From: Armillaria gallica
Lineage: Eukaryota > Basidiomycota > Agaricomycetes > Agaricales > Physalacriaceae
DNA: 64,000 bases
Direction of reading: 5' to 3'
NCBI GenBank assembly: GCA_037576215.1
Contig: JBANDB010000001.1
Span: 62,001 to 126,000 of the forward strand
This document shows, piece by piece, positions 36,665-48,080 of the stretch. How positions within the stretch are numbered: position 1 is the stretch's first letter; every line of letters begins with the position of its first letter. The notes below the pieces were generated by a model, which saw only the letters and a list, made by a program, of their open reading frames with translations, had not been told where the DNA came from and did not search any database. A program made the position numbers and the translations under genes.

Positions 36665-37638
36665 CGGTATCTTCCCAATTGAACGAGGAATCTGAATGCA
36701 GAGAACGAGACACGCCAAGACCAAGGCCTGGAGATACCGTCACAGTCCGACATACGCAAGCTTGTGGTTTCCGTCTCGACGAAGTGCAAGACGCCTGCCT
36801 GCCCTTCGGATTTCCCCTGCGAGGGGGGATGTATGCCCTTGGCGTCTTCGAAACCCGCATATCCTTCACCTCGTACTGCACTCAACGCTTCTCGGATGAT
36901 GGAAGGGTATATCTCAGGATGTCCAATGTCCATTGTCGTTCTGTTCTGACATGATATTGCCTTTCCCCCGAAATGTTGCGTGAGGGCGCAAACAGACTAG
37001 GCGCAGACGCGCACGATATAGGGATCCCCGAGCGGTGTGCTCTTCCCTACGTTCTATTTTACTCGTTCCTTCCGTCGCCTTTATCGTTCTCGGTAACTTG
37101 GCGACTAGTACAGCTCGGAAAACATCCCATACCACGACTCCACAAGAGAACCTCCCATGCATATTGAAGGGAACGCGACACGACTCGATGGAACGAACCC
37201 CGGAGAAAGAAGGATGCATGGACCGAGGCGCGGTGATATCAGACGCACGCAATCTCGCAGTTTCTGTCTCGGCGAAGGTCTAGACGACTGCCTGTCTTTC
37301 CTCCCCTTAAGCTCAAGCTCAGAGATCTGATAAATGTCCCGATGTCTTTGGAACCTGCGTACCCTTCACCTTTTACTCCGGAGAGCAAGCCGGCTGCTCG
37401 CATTATGGAGGATACTATCTTTGCGCGTCCAGCACATTCATCCATTCGGAGGGCTTTGGACAGGTTGTGGGATTTAGTAATCCATCTGGTGTACGTATTA
37501 GTATAATGATCACTTCACTAACCGTCTCGTATCTCTGGGGAAGGAAAGCCTAATCAACAAGGATGGAACTTGCAGACGTTTGTACATTCTATGTTAATGA
37601 TCACTGGCAAAAGAATCTAACATCGCATTTCAACTAGA

Positions 37639-37703
37639 GAATAGTCTCGGATTCGAACCGAGATCATAACAAGTGCGGTGATTACGGTTACACCAAAGTA
37701 CCC
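37639..37703 (-). pseudogene. tRNA-like element 5
   Basis: Minus strand: A box TGGTGTAACCG, D-stem GGTG/CACC, perfect T-arm CTCGG-TTCGAAT-CCGAG. The anticodon region is about 14 nt. The acceptor halves (GGGTACT and ACTATTC) do not pair. Confidence 0.6.
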
Positions 37704-38072
37704 ATACGACGTAGGCCAGGCAAGTCTGTAGCGAGGGTATGGAGTCCGACCCTCTGGTCACTGCTCGGAAGATACGATACCAAGACTGGCGGCATGAACG
37801 AAAGTCATCTCGACAGTATATATCTCAACCGACTTTGATAGAGACCCCAACCAAGTATGTCCGTCGAACACATCCCTTGTATGACTTTTTTTTTTTCGTT
37901 CTTCTGGACCTCTGAAAGTGCCCTATTGCTAGCAGTTGACCCGACTTCCGCTTCAATCTCTGATCCACCTCAAGGCTCAGCGTCTACTACAAAATCGTTA
38001 ACGGTTACTCGTAGCTATGTGTACTTACTAATGAACTTCTTATAAAAAATACGGATGGCTAAACGTCGCATG

Positions 38073-38143
38073 TGCCTTCTTCGGATTCGAACCAAGATAA
38101 TGAATTCTCCATCAACGGTGATTACAATTACACCAGAAGGCCC
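38073..38143 (-). pseudogene. tRNA-like element 6, longest middle region
   Basis: Minus strand: A box TGGTGTAATTG, D-stem GGTG/CACC, B box GGTTCGAATCC. Uniquely, a five-pair anticodon stem TGATG/CATTA encloses a 7-nt loop GAGAATT, but loop position 33 is A, not U, so a decoding role is doubtful. A-run at 38044-38049. It may be the least eroded copy. Confidence 0.55.
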
Positions 38144-38197
38144 TTCCTGTCAATGGGAAATATATATTAGTAAGTACTTCTAGTACATACGCCAAAG

Positions 38198-38230
38198 TGC
38201 TCATACTACATAGGCTGGGTATGAGAAGGC
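38198..38230 (-). pseudogene. tRNA-like fragment (5' half)
   Basis: Only the 5' end of the GGGCACTTTGG class is left (plus strand CCAAAGTGCTCATACTAC), with its usual flank CATAGGCTGGGTA. The 3' half is missing. Confidence 0.4.
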
Positions 38231-38930
38231 TCGTTCAGAGTTCGAGCACAGGAGGGCACAAGGACGCAACCCGTTTAGCCTATGTACGTCGACGTGAAGG
38301 TAAACGGTAGAGAAGGAAAAGGAATTGAAAATGGTAATGAAAAGTACTGCCGGGTACGGCCGATGCGGGTAACCGATCCCGACGATTCGTACAGCCACAT
38401 ACTCCAATAGGCTCTGCCCATAAGATATAATGCCAATACTCGCAAAAGGTGGCCAATTGCCATCCCGCTCTTTGAAGACTGAAGACTAAAAAGCTGCGGG
38501 GCAAAGCCAAAACTAAGAAAACGCTCGTCGATGATTTAGAATCATGGACGCTGGGGAAACATACTTATCCTAGAGCCATGCCCATGTACTTCGCGTCTAG
38601 TACCAGCGCTTGCTACGTGCGATTGTGTGCAGAGAGTCATCGAGCCTGATCGGAATGTCGATCAGGACCAAGATCAGCGAGCGCTTCAGAGCTGTGCCAG
38701 ATTTAGCACACTGGCATTGGAGAATATTGAAGGATGCGCTTGTTCACATTATCTATGCTGCGGACCAGGATGTACTGAAATATCTACTATTATTTACTGG
38801 GAATAATTGGTATCACATCGCCTGGAAGCAGGAGGGACAGTATCCGTTGATATTGGGAGCTATTGCAGTAAGTATTAGCAGGAAAGCATATCAACTTGCA
38901 AGTATTGTCGTACAGTATTGCTCAGGATAG

Positions 38931-39291
38931 TGAAAGCTAAAAAGACGATTAGAAGGAGGACAGGTGAGGAAGAGCCAGTAAACACATACTGTTGCCAGCA
39001 AGTTCGCAGACAAGCAGGTGGTTTGCAGCTCGCAGGATGGAAGAGACTAAACTTGCAGTTGGACTGCTCGCATCGAATCTAGGAAGAGTTCAAAATACAA
39101 AAACGGCAATAGCATTCTGCATTGTTAGCCGTACGATTTCTTCAGGCTAAGTTCGTGGTGATCAGCAATTGTGGATTTGTTGAATTTTTAGAGCCATACG
39201 AGGTTTACGGTATGACCGCATCGAAGGTAGACATTCCTGACGCTGTACCAGAGCGATGAGCTCAGAACAGGTCAGTAGATGCGGCGACAAG
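38931..39291. other. Spacer after unit 1
   Basis: Between the end of unit 1 homology and the first inverted-repeat element of the transposon nest. No gene or known repeat is seen. Confidence 0.35.
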
Positions 39292-39787
39292 TACTGTACT
39301 ATTACGACCGGATCTTCACACCATGTTACGCGTTATGCGGATCTTCACTGGAACAGATCTTCACAAGCTGGCGTCACGCGTTATGGTCAAAGTAGATCTT
39401 CATTTTGTCAGTAGGTATTACATGCAACGTATCTGATTAGATGTATCCAATCCAGGTTAAATTCGAAATGAAAAAAGATCCAATGGAGACCGACTGCTAT
39501 GGACTGACCACCTATTCCTCTTGCCATCTAACAGACACAATGAGCGCATTCAAAGCCGAAGAATGGATCAAACGGGGGAAAATCTGGAGCACAGTATCTC
39601 CACCTCCCCACAGCGGCAGTGCGAAATTCAAGCGAAATTTTTGGTTTTTGGCTGCGAAAAAAGCTGTTTACAGATACAATATGTACCATCTTCACTGGGC
39701 CATGTTACGCGTTATGATCTTCACAGACATTCACATTACGAGTCCTTGTTACGCGTTATGTGAATACACGGTCATAATAGTACAGTA
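39292..39787. mobile_element. Inverted-repeat element of 496 bp with four ACGCGT motifs
   Basis: Ends TACTGTACTATTACGACCG (39292-39310) and, inverted at 39787-39769, TACTGTACTATTATGACCG; the one mismatch is a CpG to TpG type change. Inside are four copies of GTTACGCGTTATG or a one-base variant (39325, 39373, 39704, 39748), mostly near GATCTTCAC. No target duplication is evident and no protein is encoded. It looks like a non-autonomous DNA transposon. Confidence 0.6.
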
Positions 39788-40121
39788 TCTGCTCACTGGC
39801 GATGACGACACATGGTAAGTGTGTGGATGCAGTGAAGTCAAGAATATGATGCGAGGTTGAGAGATACCTAAGAAGAAAGATACTACCCTCTTTATAAATA
39901 GGGAGTCGAGATTAAGCATCTTTCGATTTTCAATTTGTGGGGAAGTTTTGAGACTGGTCACTGCACACAATAATATTCACCAACTGCATCGGCGGAGAAG
40001 CAGGGAGCTTTCAGAATCCATCAATTGAGGGCTGCTAAGCCATAGTACCTTGTTCAACAGTGAAACAGCATGGGAAATCAGAGCTTAACATAGAGTACGT
40101 CGGTAGCAACTCAGTAAGGGT

Positions 40122-42617
40122 CAGTTCGGCTGCCAGATAGTTGGGTCCGGATAGTTGCCATTTTAGGAAATCCAACATGAATCCAACTATCCAACACTTT
40201 TCTGTGCTCGTCCTGTGTGTTCCTGGGGACAGTTTCGCTTATAAACCCCAGCCAAAGTGTACTATTGCTTTGTTTACCAAAACTTGGATCCGAGTTCCGC
40301 CGCTACATAGTGTATTGATTGACGTGCTACATAAGAATCAGCAACAGTATTTGCGGACTTTTCCTCATTGTAAACATCGCTTGTTACTTTTTTGAATAGA
40401 TTTTGACTTTGTATATGCTATTGCATATCCACAAGATGCTAATGGGGCTTCCAGCACATGTAACGCTTGACTGAGATGAGATGTTCTTCCTGTGTGTTCA
40501 GGCGACTTCTGCATTTATCTACTGTGATTAATCACTGAAAACTTAGCCGAAGTGGGCCGCTGCGAGCACGGCAGGTACGAGTCCGAAGTCCTACAAGCTG
40601 CTCACAGATATATTTATATTCAGCTTAGCGAGAGCCTGAGCATGGCGAGCTGTTGAAATATCTAACCTCTGCAATAACTCTTGCACAATATGTACTGTAA
40701 TGTAGATTATATATTAGTATACATTTCATGGAATAGTCATATACATTGAAGTCTACTACCTGTCAGAGAATGATGACAAAAACCAGATTATAGATGAAGT
40801 CTTCATGAAGGGAAGCGCATTCCTCACTTAACGTCCAGGGAAAGATATATGGCACATGAACTCAAGATCATGATGATGATAGTGTTACGCACATCAATGA
40901 CTCTGCCCACGGCGCACCGTTGGGCAGGGGAAAATGGGGTGGGAAGGCACCGAAATCTCATTGACGGCGATGATGGGGTCGGAGGGCATAACGGACCTCA
41001 GCATTGGATTCCCTGATGTTGAAAACGGGGGTGGTGAGGTCGTCGCCACGGTAGCTAAGCCGTAGGGGAGGATATCGGAGAGGGAGCCTGGAGATGGCGA
41101 CACACGATGAATGGGGGTTGGGGGTCCTGGCATACATCGGATTCATGTTCCCCCACCCAAATAGAGGGGGATACACCAATCTCGGGTCGCTGGGGGGCTC
41201 CATGGTGTGGGGGATGCCAATGTTGATGTTTGGCAGGGCGGGCAACAGTGGGCGGGGAAATGGTCATACAGGCATGATTCCAGGCACATTCGTTGAGCCC
41301 TTAGCTCTATCGACGACCAAAAGAGCGTGACAGTCGCCGCAGTCGTGCGTCGTCGGTGTCCCGACCTTTCTCCCACCGTCCTCCTCAACATCTCTGGCCA
41401 TCCAACGTTATCCCTCCACACCCTTCTTCCCCAGCATTCCTTTCCCGGATAGTCGCTTGGTTCCGCATCAGAGTAGAACCGCTCCCGGCGCCGTCATCGT
41501 CGTTGCCATCGTCTTGTTGGATATCCTCGTTGTGGCCTGTCTCGCCTTTGGTAGTCCCTCCCGCACCGAGATGGCATCCGATAGCGAATCCACAGACATG
41601 CAACATACTTGTGTGGTGTGCGGAAATTGTCTTCAGCGGCGATTGGCACCGATCTCGATGCGGGAGGTGCTGAGTATGTCAGGGTGGGATGGGGGTCCGT
41701 TTTCGTGGGCATGGCGGTGGTCGGCATGGATCATCATCATTCTGGGACCTACTGGTGTCGTTGTTGTTATCATGGATGCAGGAATTGCAGCGCTGCCTCG
41801 ACCAAGGGCTTACTCGGGTGGTGGGGACAGGATAGACACAAACTGAGGCTCTTGGGGCCACCAGATGTGTAAAACAGATCTAAAAAGAAGAGTAAGTAGT
41901 AGAATAATAGAATACATGCCTTTGAATGTCCACAAAACAGATATTGAGGCCTTGAAGAGTGGACCATGCACCATTGAAGGTGGTAAAAGGCAAGAAAGAG
42001 TAGCACAGCCACTTGATTAGTTCCTCCGTTCATCAGACCATGGCAAGCGATGCGCTCTATTCTCCCACTCTGAAGCCTGAGAATTTAGTGAGATATACTA
42101 GTTGATACATTCCCCATGCATAAACATGAACGAAAAGACTGTCTTCTAGTTTATTTAGCATAATTAATATTCTGAAGGAAAATTGTTACCATAAAAGGAG
42201 CGTGTTTGTCGCTGTTGAATTCTAAGGTAAAACTTAAAAGTAAGGGTCCTGGATCGAAATGCAGCACATAAGGACGAATCCTCGTAAACTCGGACTCGTA
42301 ATGTGTTCCTTTCGACTTCTTTCGGCATCAGGCTTTATGAAGCAGCTGCTGTTTGTACCGGAACTCTGAAAATCACGATGCACAGCAGGACTTTGTAAAG
42401 CTTGAATTGAGTTCTGCAGTTAAGAGGTTGCAGCAAATGCAATTTGATATGAATATCAGGCTAATACTTATAAAATACAACAGTGAATGTGCTCTCGCAA
42501 TCAGCTTCAAGCCCAGAAACACGCATGACGAGCGCAGAAAAGGGCTTAATAGTTGGATTCATGTTGGATTTCCTAAAACAGCAACTATCCGGACCCAACT
42601 ATCTGGCAGCCGAACTG
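40122..42617. mobile_element. Element of 2.5 kb with terminal inverted repeats longer than 100 bp
   Basis: The left end 40122-40189 (CAGTTCGGCTGCCAGATAG...) and the inverted right end 42550-42617 match over 68 bp with two mismatches. Weaker similarity continues inward to about 110 bp (TTTTCTGYGCTCGTC). No target duplication can be recognised at the borders. No recognisable transposase is inside, so it is probably non-autonomous or a foldback element. The middle holds a GC-richer segment (40.9-41.85 kb) unlike its AT-rich ends. Confidence 0.7.
40894..41860. other. GC-richer cargo segment inside the long-TIR element
   Basis: A segment of about 1 kb with several overlapping open frames on both strands, for example 41457-41846 plus (129 codons) with hydrophobic runs AVIVVAIVLLDILVVACLAF and AWIIIILGPTGVVVVIMDAG. 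Overlapping frames on both strands are expected in GC-richer DNA and I recognise no family. It may be captured host sequence. Confidence 0.3.
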
Positions 42618-42622
42618 ATTGT

Positions 42623-42680
42623 ATCCACAAGCACCCTTCCCAAAAGTGTGACGTCACTATATCACATGACCTCGCGGACT
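42623..42680 (+). repeat. Direct repeat flanking the hAT region, left copy
   Basis: The stretch CCACAAGCACCCTTCCCAAA and onward to GACCTCGCGGACTT matches 48590-48652 in the same orientation. The two differ mostly by C/T and G/A changes. It lies just outside the right end of the long-TIR element. Confidence 0.65.
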
Positions 42681-42688
42681 TGGTATCT

Positions 42689-42928
42689 TTATATATAGGT
42701 ACGAGGGATAGTCCTCCGCCGTTTATCTTGATAGATGTCATCACCCACTTCTGTGATATCCTTGAATGTTCTCCACAAGATTTCCGCCATCTTCACATGC
42801 ACGCCCTTCTTGTCGAATGCTGTGTGATGATCAATGATCAGAAGAAATCCGGGGTCAGCAACCACATCAGCATGCCTGTTGGTCCTGGTGATAATCATGG
42901 TCTGACCCTTAGATGTCAATCCAACCAT
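42689..42928 (-). pseudogene. Unrecognised coding-like remnant
   Basis: One frame reads GLTSKGQTMIITRTNRHADV, then GFLLIIDHHTAFDKKGVHVK and MAEILWRTFKDITEVGDDI. Amino-acid composition looks protein-like, unlike the chance frames nearby. Upstream the frame is broken. Family unknown; it may be host or transposon sequence caught in the nest. Confidence 0.3.
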
Positions 42929-44330
42929 TGCAGGAAGGACACATCAAGGCGGTATTCACCGTTGTACCGTTCGACCGGTGGCACTGGGGAACGAGCATTG
43001 AACCATGGCCCTGATCAAGGCCTGGTATTCTAGGGATTTGATGATCATTTGATCATTCCGTCTTTTGGACCTACTAGTTTACTAAGGCAGATGCCATGAA
43101 GGTTTACTGCTGGTTCCGCTGGATAGTTATCTGCCATTTATCTGCCATGCCCATATTGGGCAGCAGTATCCCACGATTTCGCAGATTTTTCATGGGTCCA
43201 TTTCTTCACCTTTACTCAGGATCTTCTGTATATAGGGCGAATAGAGTGTGTTTTATAGTATAGTAAAGTATGGGAACGAAAAACCAGGTGTGTGAGTGGA
43301 TAATCATGAAAATGGTAAATCCCTGCCAAAGTTATCTGCCAATAGCCCCTATATTATTTGCCATCGGCCCGGAGTTATCTGCTGCGATGTTTCTCGCTGT
43401 TGCTCCCTACCCGTAATTTGTTTCTACATGCATGATTTAATTCCCAAAAGTCAATCTGTGTGCTTATATCTTCCCTTAGTGCACAATTTTCAATCTCTGT
43501 CATGCAAAATACATTTACTGACCCGTTATTCATTGAGACCAGCTAGTCTTTGGTATTATGGTCCCCCCACTTAAGAACATGGCACTTCGGAGGAAAACAA
43601 CAAAGGAACTACACATTAAATGCATGAAAGCAAGGCTTTCCCCACAGAAAGTGTAAAATTGGAACTCAAAATCTGCTTAGAAAAATTAATTGTACTTCTG
43701 TCACAAATACACCCCCACTAGTATATTTTGCTGCCAAATGCTCTCAAGGGCTGTCATTGATGAAATGTAACACCGCCTGCATCATATGTGACCCTCTGGA
43801 TCAAGAAATGTACTTCAAATGCATTCTTCCAGCGGTGCAGTCCATGCAGAAGACTTATGAGGTGATAATTCAGCGGCTGCAGGATGGAATGAGACCTATA
43901 AATTTGTGTATGCCAAAACAGAGGTCTTCCCAGCATTTGGTGGAGGCCGCAAGGCTGTTGAATCGCTGAGTCAGGGTCACCAATTGTGGCACACGAACTT
44001 GGTCCAAAATCTTTCTTTTTTTAATTCTTTTTCTCCTTTTGGAGTGTGCGACACCCAGTGAAATGGACAGAAAACCGCCATGAACAACGTGAATTAAGTA
44101 GTGAGGACAACATGCTGCTTAGTCACCTTCATTAAACTCTAAACTCTAATTGCCGGCCTATTGCCAACTCACCCCTCCATGCACGAGATGGCCAGGGAGA
44201 AATCTTCAAGGCGTAAAGTTTCTCTGTTGAAACCTGACATCCTCGCACAAATCGGCTTCCTGATTGGTCCTTACCTTGTTTCCTGAACACACTGAGCTCA
44301 GACCAGTGTTTTATTGCAGGCATGTGGAAC
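42929..44330. other. AT-rich spacer in the transposon nest
   Basis: No supported gene. Around 43125-43385 a TTATCTGCCA motif or its variant occurs four times. A plus-strand frame at 43757-43969 (70 codons) may be a remnant but shows no known domain. Confidence 0.35.
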
Positions 44331-47300
44331 AAAATAGGTTTCCATAAACAATTATGGGTGCATGTTTAAAACAGGTTATAAACATCCTTCCTAATTGGGT
44401 GATTTTATACTGATGTTTCAAACCTGTTTCAAACCTATTGGTAAAGTATGTTATAAACCTGTTTAGAATGTATTATATACAATGTTTATAACATATATTT
44501 TGGTAAGATATATCACAGAGCTACCATGCCCAATCTATGGCCTTCAGAACTCCACCTGTTGTCTCTGAGGTCATTTGAGAGGTTGACTGGATCTTGTTCG
44601 CAACAGATACCTTTTCTGCCTCTGATAAGAAGTCCCGCAAAATGTCGGCATCCAGATCAATGTCCTTGTCAATCACAAACTCGCTCTCACCCATAATCTC
44701 AGGTTTAGTGTCAAAGTCCATGGAGTCTTCATCTGATTCTTCTCCGCTTTCTGAGTCTCTGTCATTGGCTACTCCTTCAGGAGATAAATCCTTGGTCATG
44801 TCATGGAATCGCACCACTAGATGACAACGTTCCTTTACCACTGGCCCACTTGCACCATTTGCATCAGTGACTGGACAGTCTGATTGGCACGCAGCGGAGA
44901 ATTGAACCATGTGAATTTGGAACCCATGCGCTCATCTGCCATCGAATTTGGAAGTGTCGAAAATATTTTTGCAGCAACCGACTGTACAGTGTACATCAGA
45001 ATTAAGAGTTGATATGAGGAAGCAAGCACAGAAAGCACACACTGAAAGTATATCTGCACGGGGACTTTTCGACAGCATGTCCCACCATGACAACAGATCA
45101 ATCTTTTTCTGATCATCTTCAAGAACAGTGAAGGGATACTCATTACGAGCATACCATTCCAACTGGCCACGAAAGCGCTGGACTAGGTTAGCAACGGAAT
45201 TTGGATCTGTTGTGTTCAGGAATTTTCCCAGCAGACATTGTGGCTTCACACTGATGGAGCTCTTCTGCCAGAGTTCAACTTCATTTTTAACAACGAGTTT
45301 AAGAAATTCCTTTGCATGGTTATAGGCATTTGGGAAAGGGATAGTAGCTCCTTCATCAAAGCCTGGAACTCATCTACCAGGGATGGTAATAGTAAATGAC
45401 ATAATTGATATTGTTGTCCTCAGAATCTGAGAGTTACGATAACCTGAAGATGATGGTATCAAAATGAGTATGTGCACCAACAACTTCAAGGAACAGAAGA
45501 CTTATGAGGATCAAGATAGAAGGCTGTGAAATATATGTCCGTAGGTGAGTTGTCAATAAATGCCTTGTAACGCTTGTTGATGACCACAGTGACTTTAGAG
45601 ATGAAAGTTGCCGAGAGCCTAAGAGACTTCACCAACTCCTTGGCAAACATATCTCATAGGTAAGCAACAATAGCAAGCCAACAGACATAGACATCTGAGG
45701 CATTACATTGAGATGATTCAAGAGACCAGAGTGAGTGAGCCAAAGGGTTTACAATCACAATGTACTGGCCTGAGACAGCTTCAAACTCATTGGCCTGCAG
45801 GCGGTCCAGAAAGAAGTCATGAACTGCCTTATTTTTCTATTCCAGAATTAGATGAATTATCGAATAAGATAACAGTGGGCCAGAAGAAGCACACTTTAAT
45901 CTCCAACATTCCATCACTTACTAGTCACTAGGCTGTCTGTAAGTGAGGTTCCATGGTCACTGCAGTATACCAGTGCATCGCAAATTGAGTCTTGCCTACA
46001 GATGTAGGATGATGGGTTACCTCTTTAAGAAAGCCTGCTTGTTGGAGGGTTGCTCCTGAGTATGTCGACCTTCAAAAATAGGCTATCATCTTCTTCAGCA
46101 TTTTTATGAACTGAACACCAAGGATTGAAATGAGTTCTATTGCATATAGATGCTTGTGTAGATTTGTACCTTCTTGAAGTTGCTAAGCTCAGTAATCTCT
46201 TTAATTGTGTTATGGATTGTGTGAGGCCCATCTCCAAGGTTGAAGAGAGTCAGAGCATCCTCTGTTGACAGGGCCTGGCCTTTCTTTGTGACACCAGTGC
46301 TATCTGAACAAACAGATGTGAATTTGCTAGGTCCTCCAATAAGATCAATGGTCTGTAGAATGATAAACACTGAGAATACCACAAGATAAACACTGGCATA
46401 CCTTATTGATCTTGTCCTTGACCCAGTAAGCATCATGTTTCTCTGCTGTAAACCCTTCAATCAAATAACTCTCCCAGGCCTTGGGAGTAGTAACATGGAT
46501 GGTGTATACAGACTGGGGTTTGCGTGTTGTATTTCCATCAAATGTGAGAGTCAGATTGTGTTCCCTCTTCAGCACATCTAGTACCTGGTCCTGAACAAAG
46601 GCAGCTTCTTGAGGAATGATTCGTTCCATGAAAGCATCTGATGAGGTAGCTCTATAATAGTGATTGGGGCCACCCTTGATGAGCTCGTTCATCAATTCTT
46701 TCCCTTTGGGAGAGTCAACAATATGTGGGACCAGACCACAAACACAGATGAGTTTCAAGATGATATGGTCAATTTTGCTCTGGCACTCCTTCTTGCCTGC
46801 ATTGGTGAAGTCAATGTCAAGAGTACTGGACTTTGGTTCAGAAGCAGATCTCAAAGTGGAAGCCAAAGCTATCATGCACTCGGCCTGATTTACATCCCTG
46901 CTGCTATGTTGCTTTTCTCCATCAACCTGCAGACCAAGCTTTGCTCCAAGTGCGTTCCGAGTGCTAGCATTTGTAGCTAGTGTTTTCAATTCTGGGGTGA
47001 GCCTTTTGCACCCCAATGCATGTTTAAGAACTCTTTGCTTGCTGGGGTACCCAGACTGGATACTTGTACAGAGCTCTGCTTCGTCCTGCCCCTCAGCCAC
47101 TTGACCAGCGATACATCCCCAATATGGCTTGTTGCTGACTTTGTTGGTGTATTTGATAGCGAGAGTCATGATTATGTTGTTCCCTGGATTTCCCACAGAT
47201 CCATTTCCTGCTTTCCTTTCGGCTTCCTGTAACTGCAATCTGGACCGAAGAATTGGACCTCTTTTGCATCGCTTTAACATTTCTATAGTCACATCAATGT

Positions 47301-48080
47301 TTCATCTATGTAAGACTGATTCATACCTTTTTCTGTGGAAGTTCTTCCACATCAGAATCTCACTCGCTGTTGGCCTTTCATTTTTACTTGTCTTTTGCTT
47401 GGCTCTTGGATAGGACAGGATCGGCAAGCAGCAATATGTACTGTGGAAGCTTGAGACCTTTGGTCAATTACTATCTAATTTTAGGAGGCCTCGCTGACTT
47501 ACTGCGCAAGATAATCCCTCATACACTTTCCTTGCACCTGCCATGATATCCTCTATCCACTTAACAAGGACCATGTTCTTCTTCATGTCAGGATACTTTT
47601 CCAAATAGAACTTCAGGACATCAACAATGGCACAGATGTGCTTTCTGCGTTCCATGATATTAAGAATGCCATCACCAGAGGTATGTGTTTGCCATCCAAA
47701 TATTCCTTTGAAGGTTTCGTTAACTCTACCAAGCTTGTCCCCGGTTCTCTCAATCAGATCTGCAGATACCAAGAATTTCATGAATGGATACAGCGTTTTC
47801 AGCGAGTCTGAGGTGTCAGGAAGAGAATCAGCCTGTGGGAGGTGTTCTAGAAGGGTGTGGAGCCAATTTAGTTGTTCTTGCAGGGACTTCGGAGCATTTA
47901 TTGTGCACAAGTGGCTAGTAAAGCAGGAAATCATTCAATTTTTGCCTCTGGAATATTCCTTACACATTTGAAATTATTAACAATTGTAAACATAGTCGTT
48001 TTGACCCCTTTGGTTTCAAATATGTTTGAAACATGTTTGAAACCATGTTTTAAACATGATGTTTAGAATTGGTGGATTTC
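44331..48080. mobile_element. hAT-type DNA transposon (borders approximate)
   Basis: Contains a minus-strand transposase gene. On both flanks there are clusters of GTTTNAAAC-like motifs, at about 44360-44480 (ATGTTTAAAACAGG, GTTTCAAACCTGTTTCAAACC) and, inverted, at about 48010-48065 (GTTTGAAACATGTTTGAAAC). Subterminal repeats of this kind are usual for hAT transposase binding. I could not find clear terminal repeats or an 8-bp duplication, so the ends are uncertain by tens of bases. Confidence 0.6.
44521..47934 (-). CDS. hAT-family transposase (DUF659 and C-terminal dimerisation type)
   Basis: Cut-and-paste transposase. The N-terminal part (47292-46345) has SNKPYWGCIAGQVAEGQDEA with a pattern like a BED zinc finger (Cys, Cys, His spacing VLKHALGCKRL). 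Then follow LTLTFDGNTTRKPQSVYTIH and, after an intron, VCSDSTGVTKKGQA and NLGDGPHTIHNTIKEI, both characteristic of the RNase-H-like DUF659 core. The C-terminal dimerisation domain is LEWYARNEYPFTVLEDD, LLSWWDMLSKSPRADILSV and, in the next frame after an intron, NSMADERMGSKFTWFNSPLR with LMQMVQVGQW. An acidic tail follows (SESGEESDEDSMDFDTKPE). The upstream frame 47934-47464 may be a first exon or a separate gene. The middle, 46025-45380, could not be joined, so the gene may be intact with more introns or partly decayed. Confidence 0.65.

Larger units (their letters stand above)
33799..38930. repeat. Repeat unit 1 of about 4 kb (with insertions and rearrangement)
   Basis: Shares a long ordered series of segments with units 2-4. 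Anchors include the stretch GTTGCCAAGTTTCCGCTG (34233), AGCAAGGGCTGAAATTTT (34944), GATCACTCAAGCTC (35516), and the CATATCCTTCGCTTCGTACT module (36151). It keeps more CpG sites than units 2-4, so it looks least mutated. It is longer than the others because of a 599-bp MITE and extra or rearranged segments at 36.9-38.2 kb. Confidence 0.75.

Noticed and set aside
36914..37283. Overlapping frames on both strands around 37.0-37.3 kb.
   Set aside because: The corresponding stretch at 62.9-63.25 kb does not keep either frame, so neither is supported as coding.
42353..43033. Plus-strand frame of 226 codons.
   Set aside because: It runs straight through the right terminal inverted repeat of the 2.5-kb element and the flanking direct repeat, so it is a chimera of unrelated pieces.
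44020..44085. Similarity of CACCCAGTGAAATGGACAG to 2577-2600 as possible hAT ends.
   Set aside because: About 20 bases of partial match without an inverted partner at either place; too weak.
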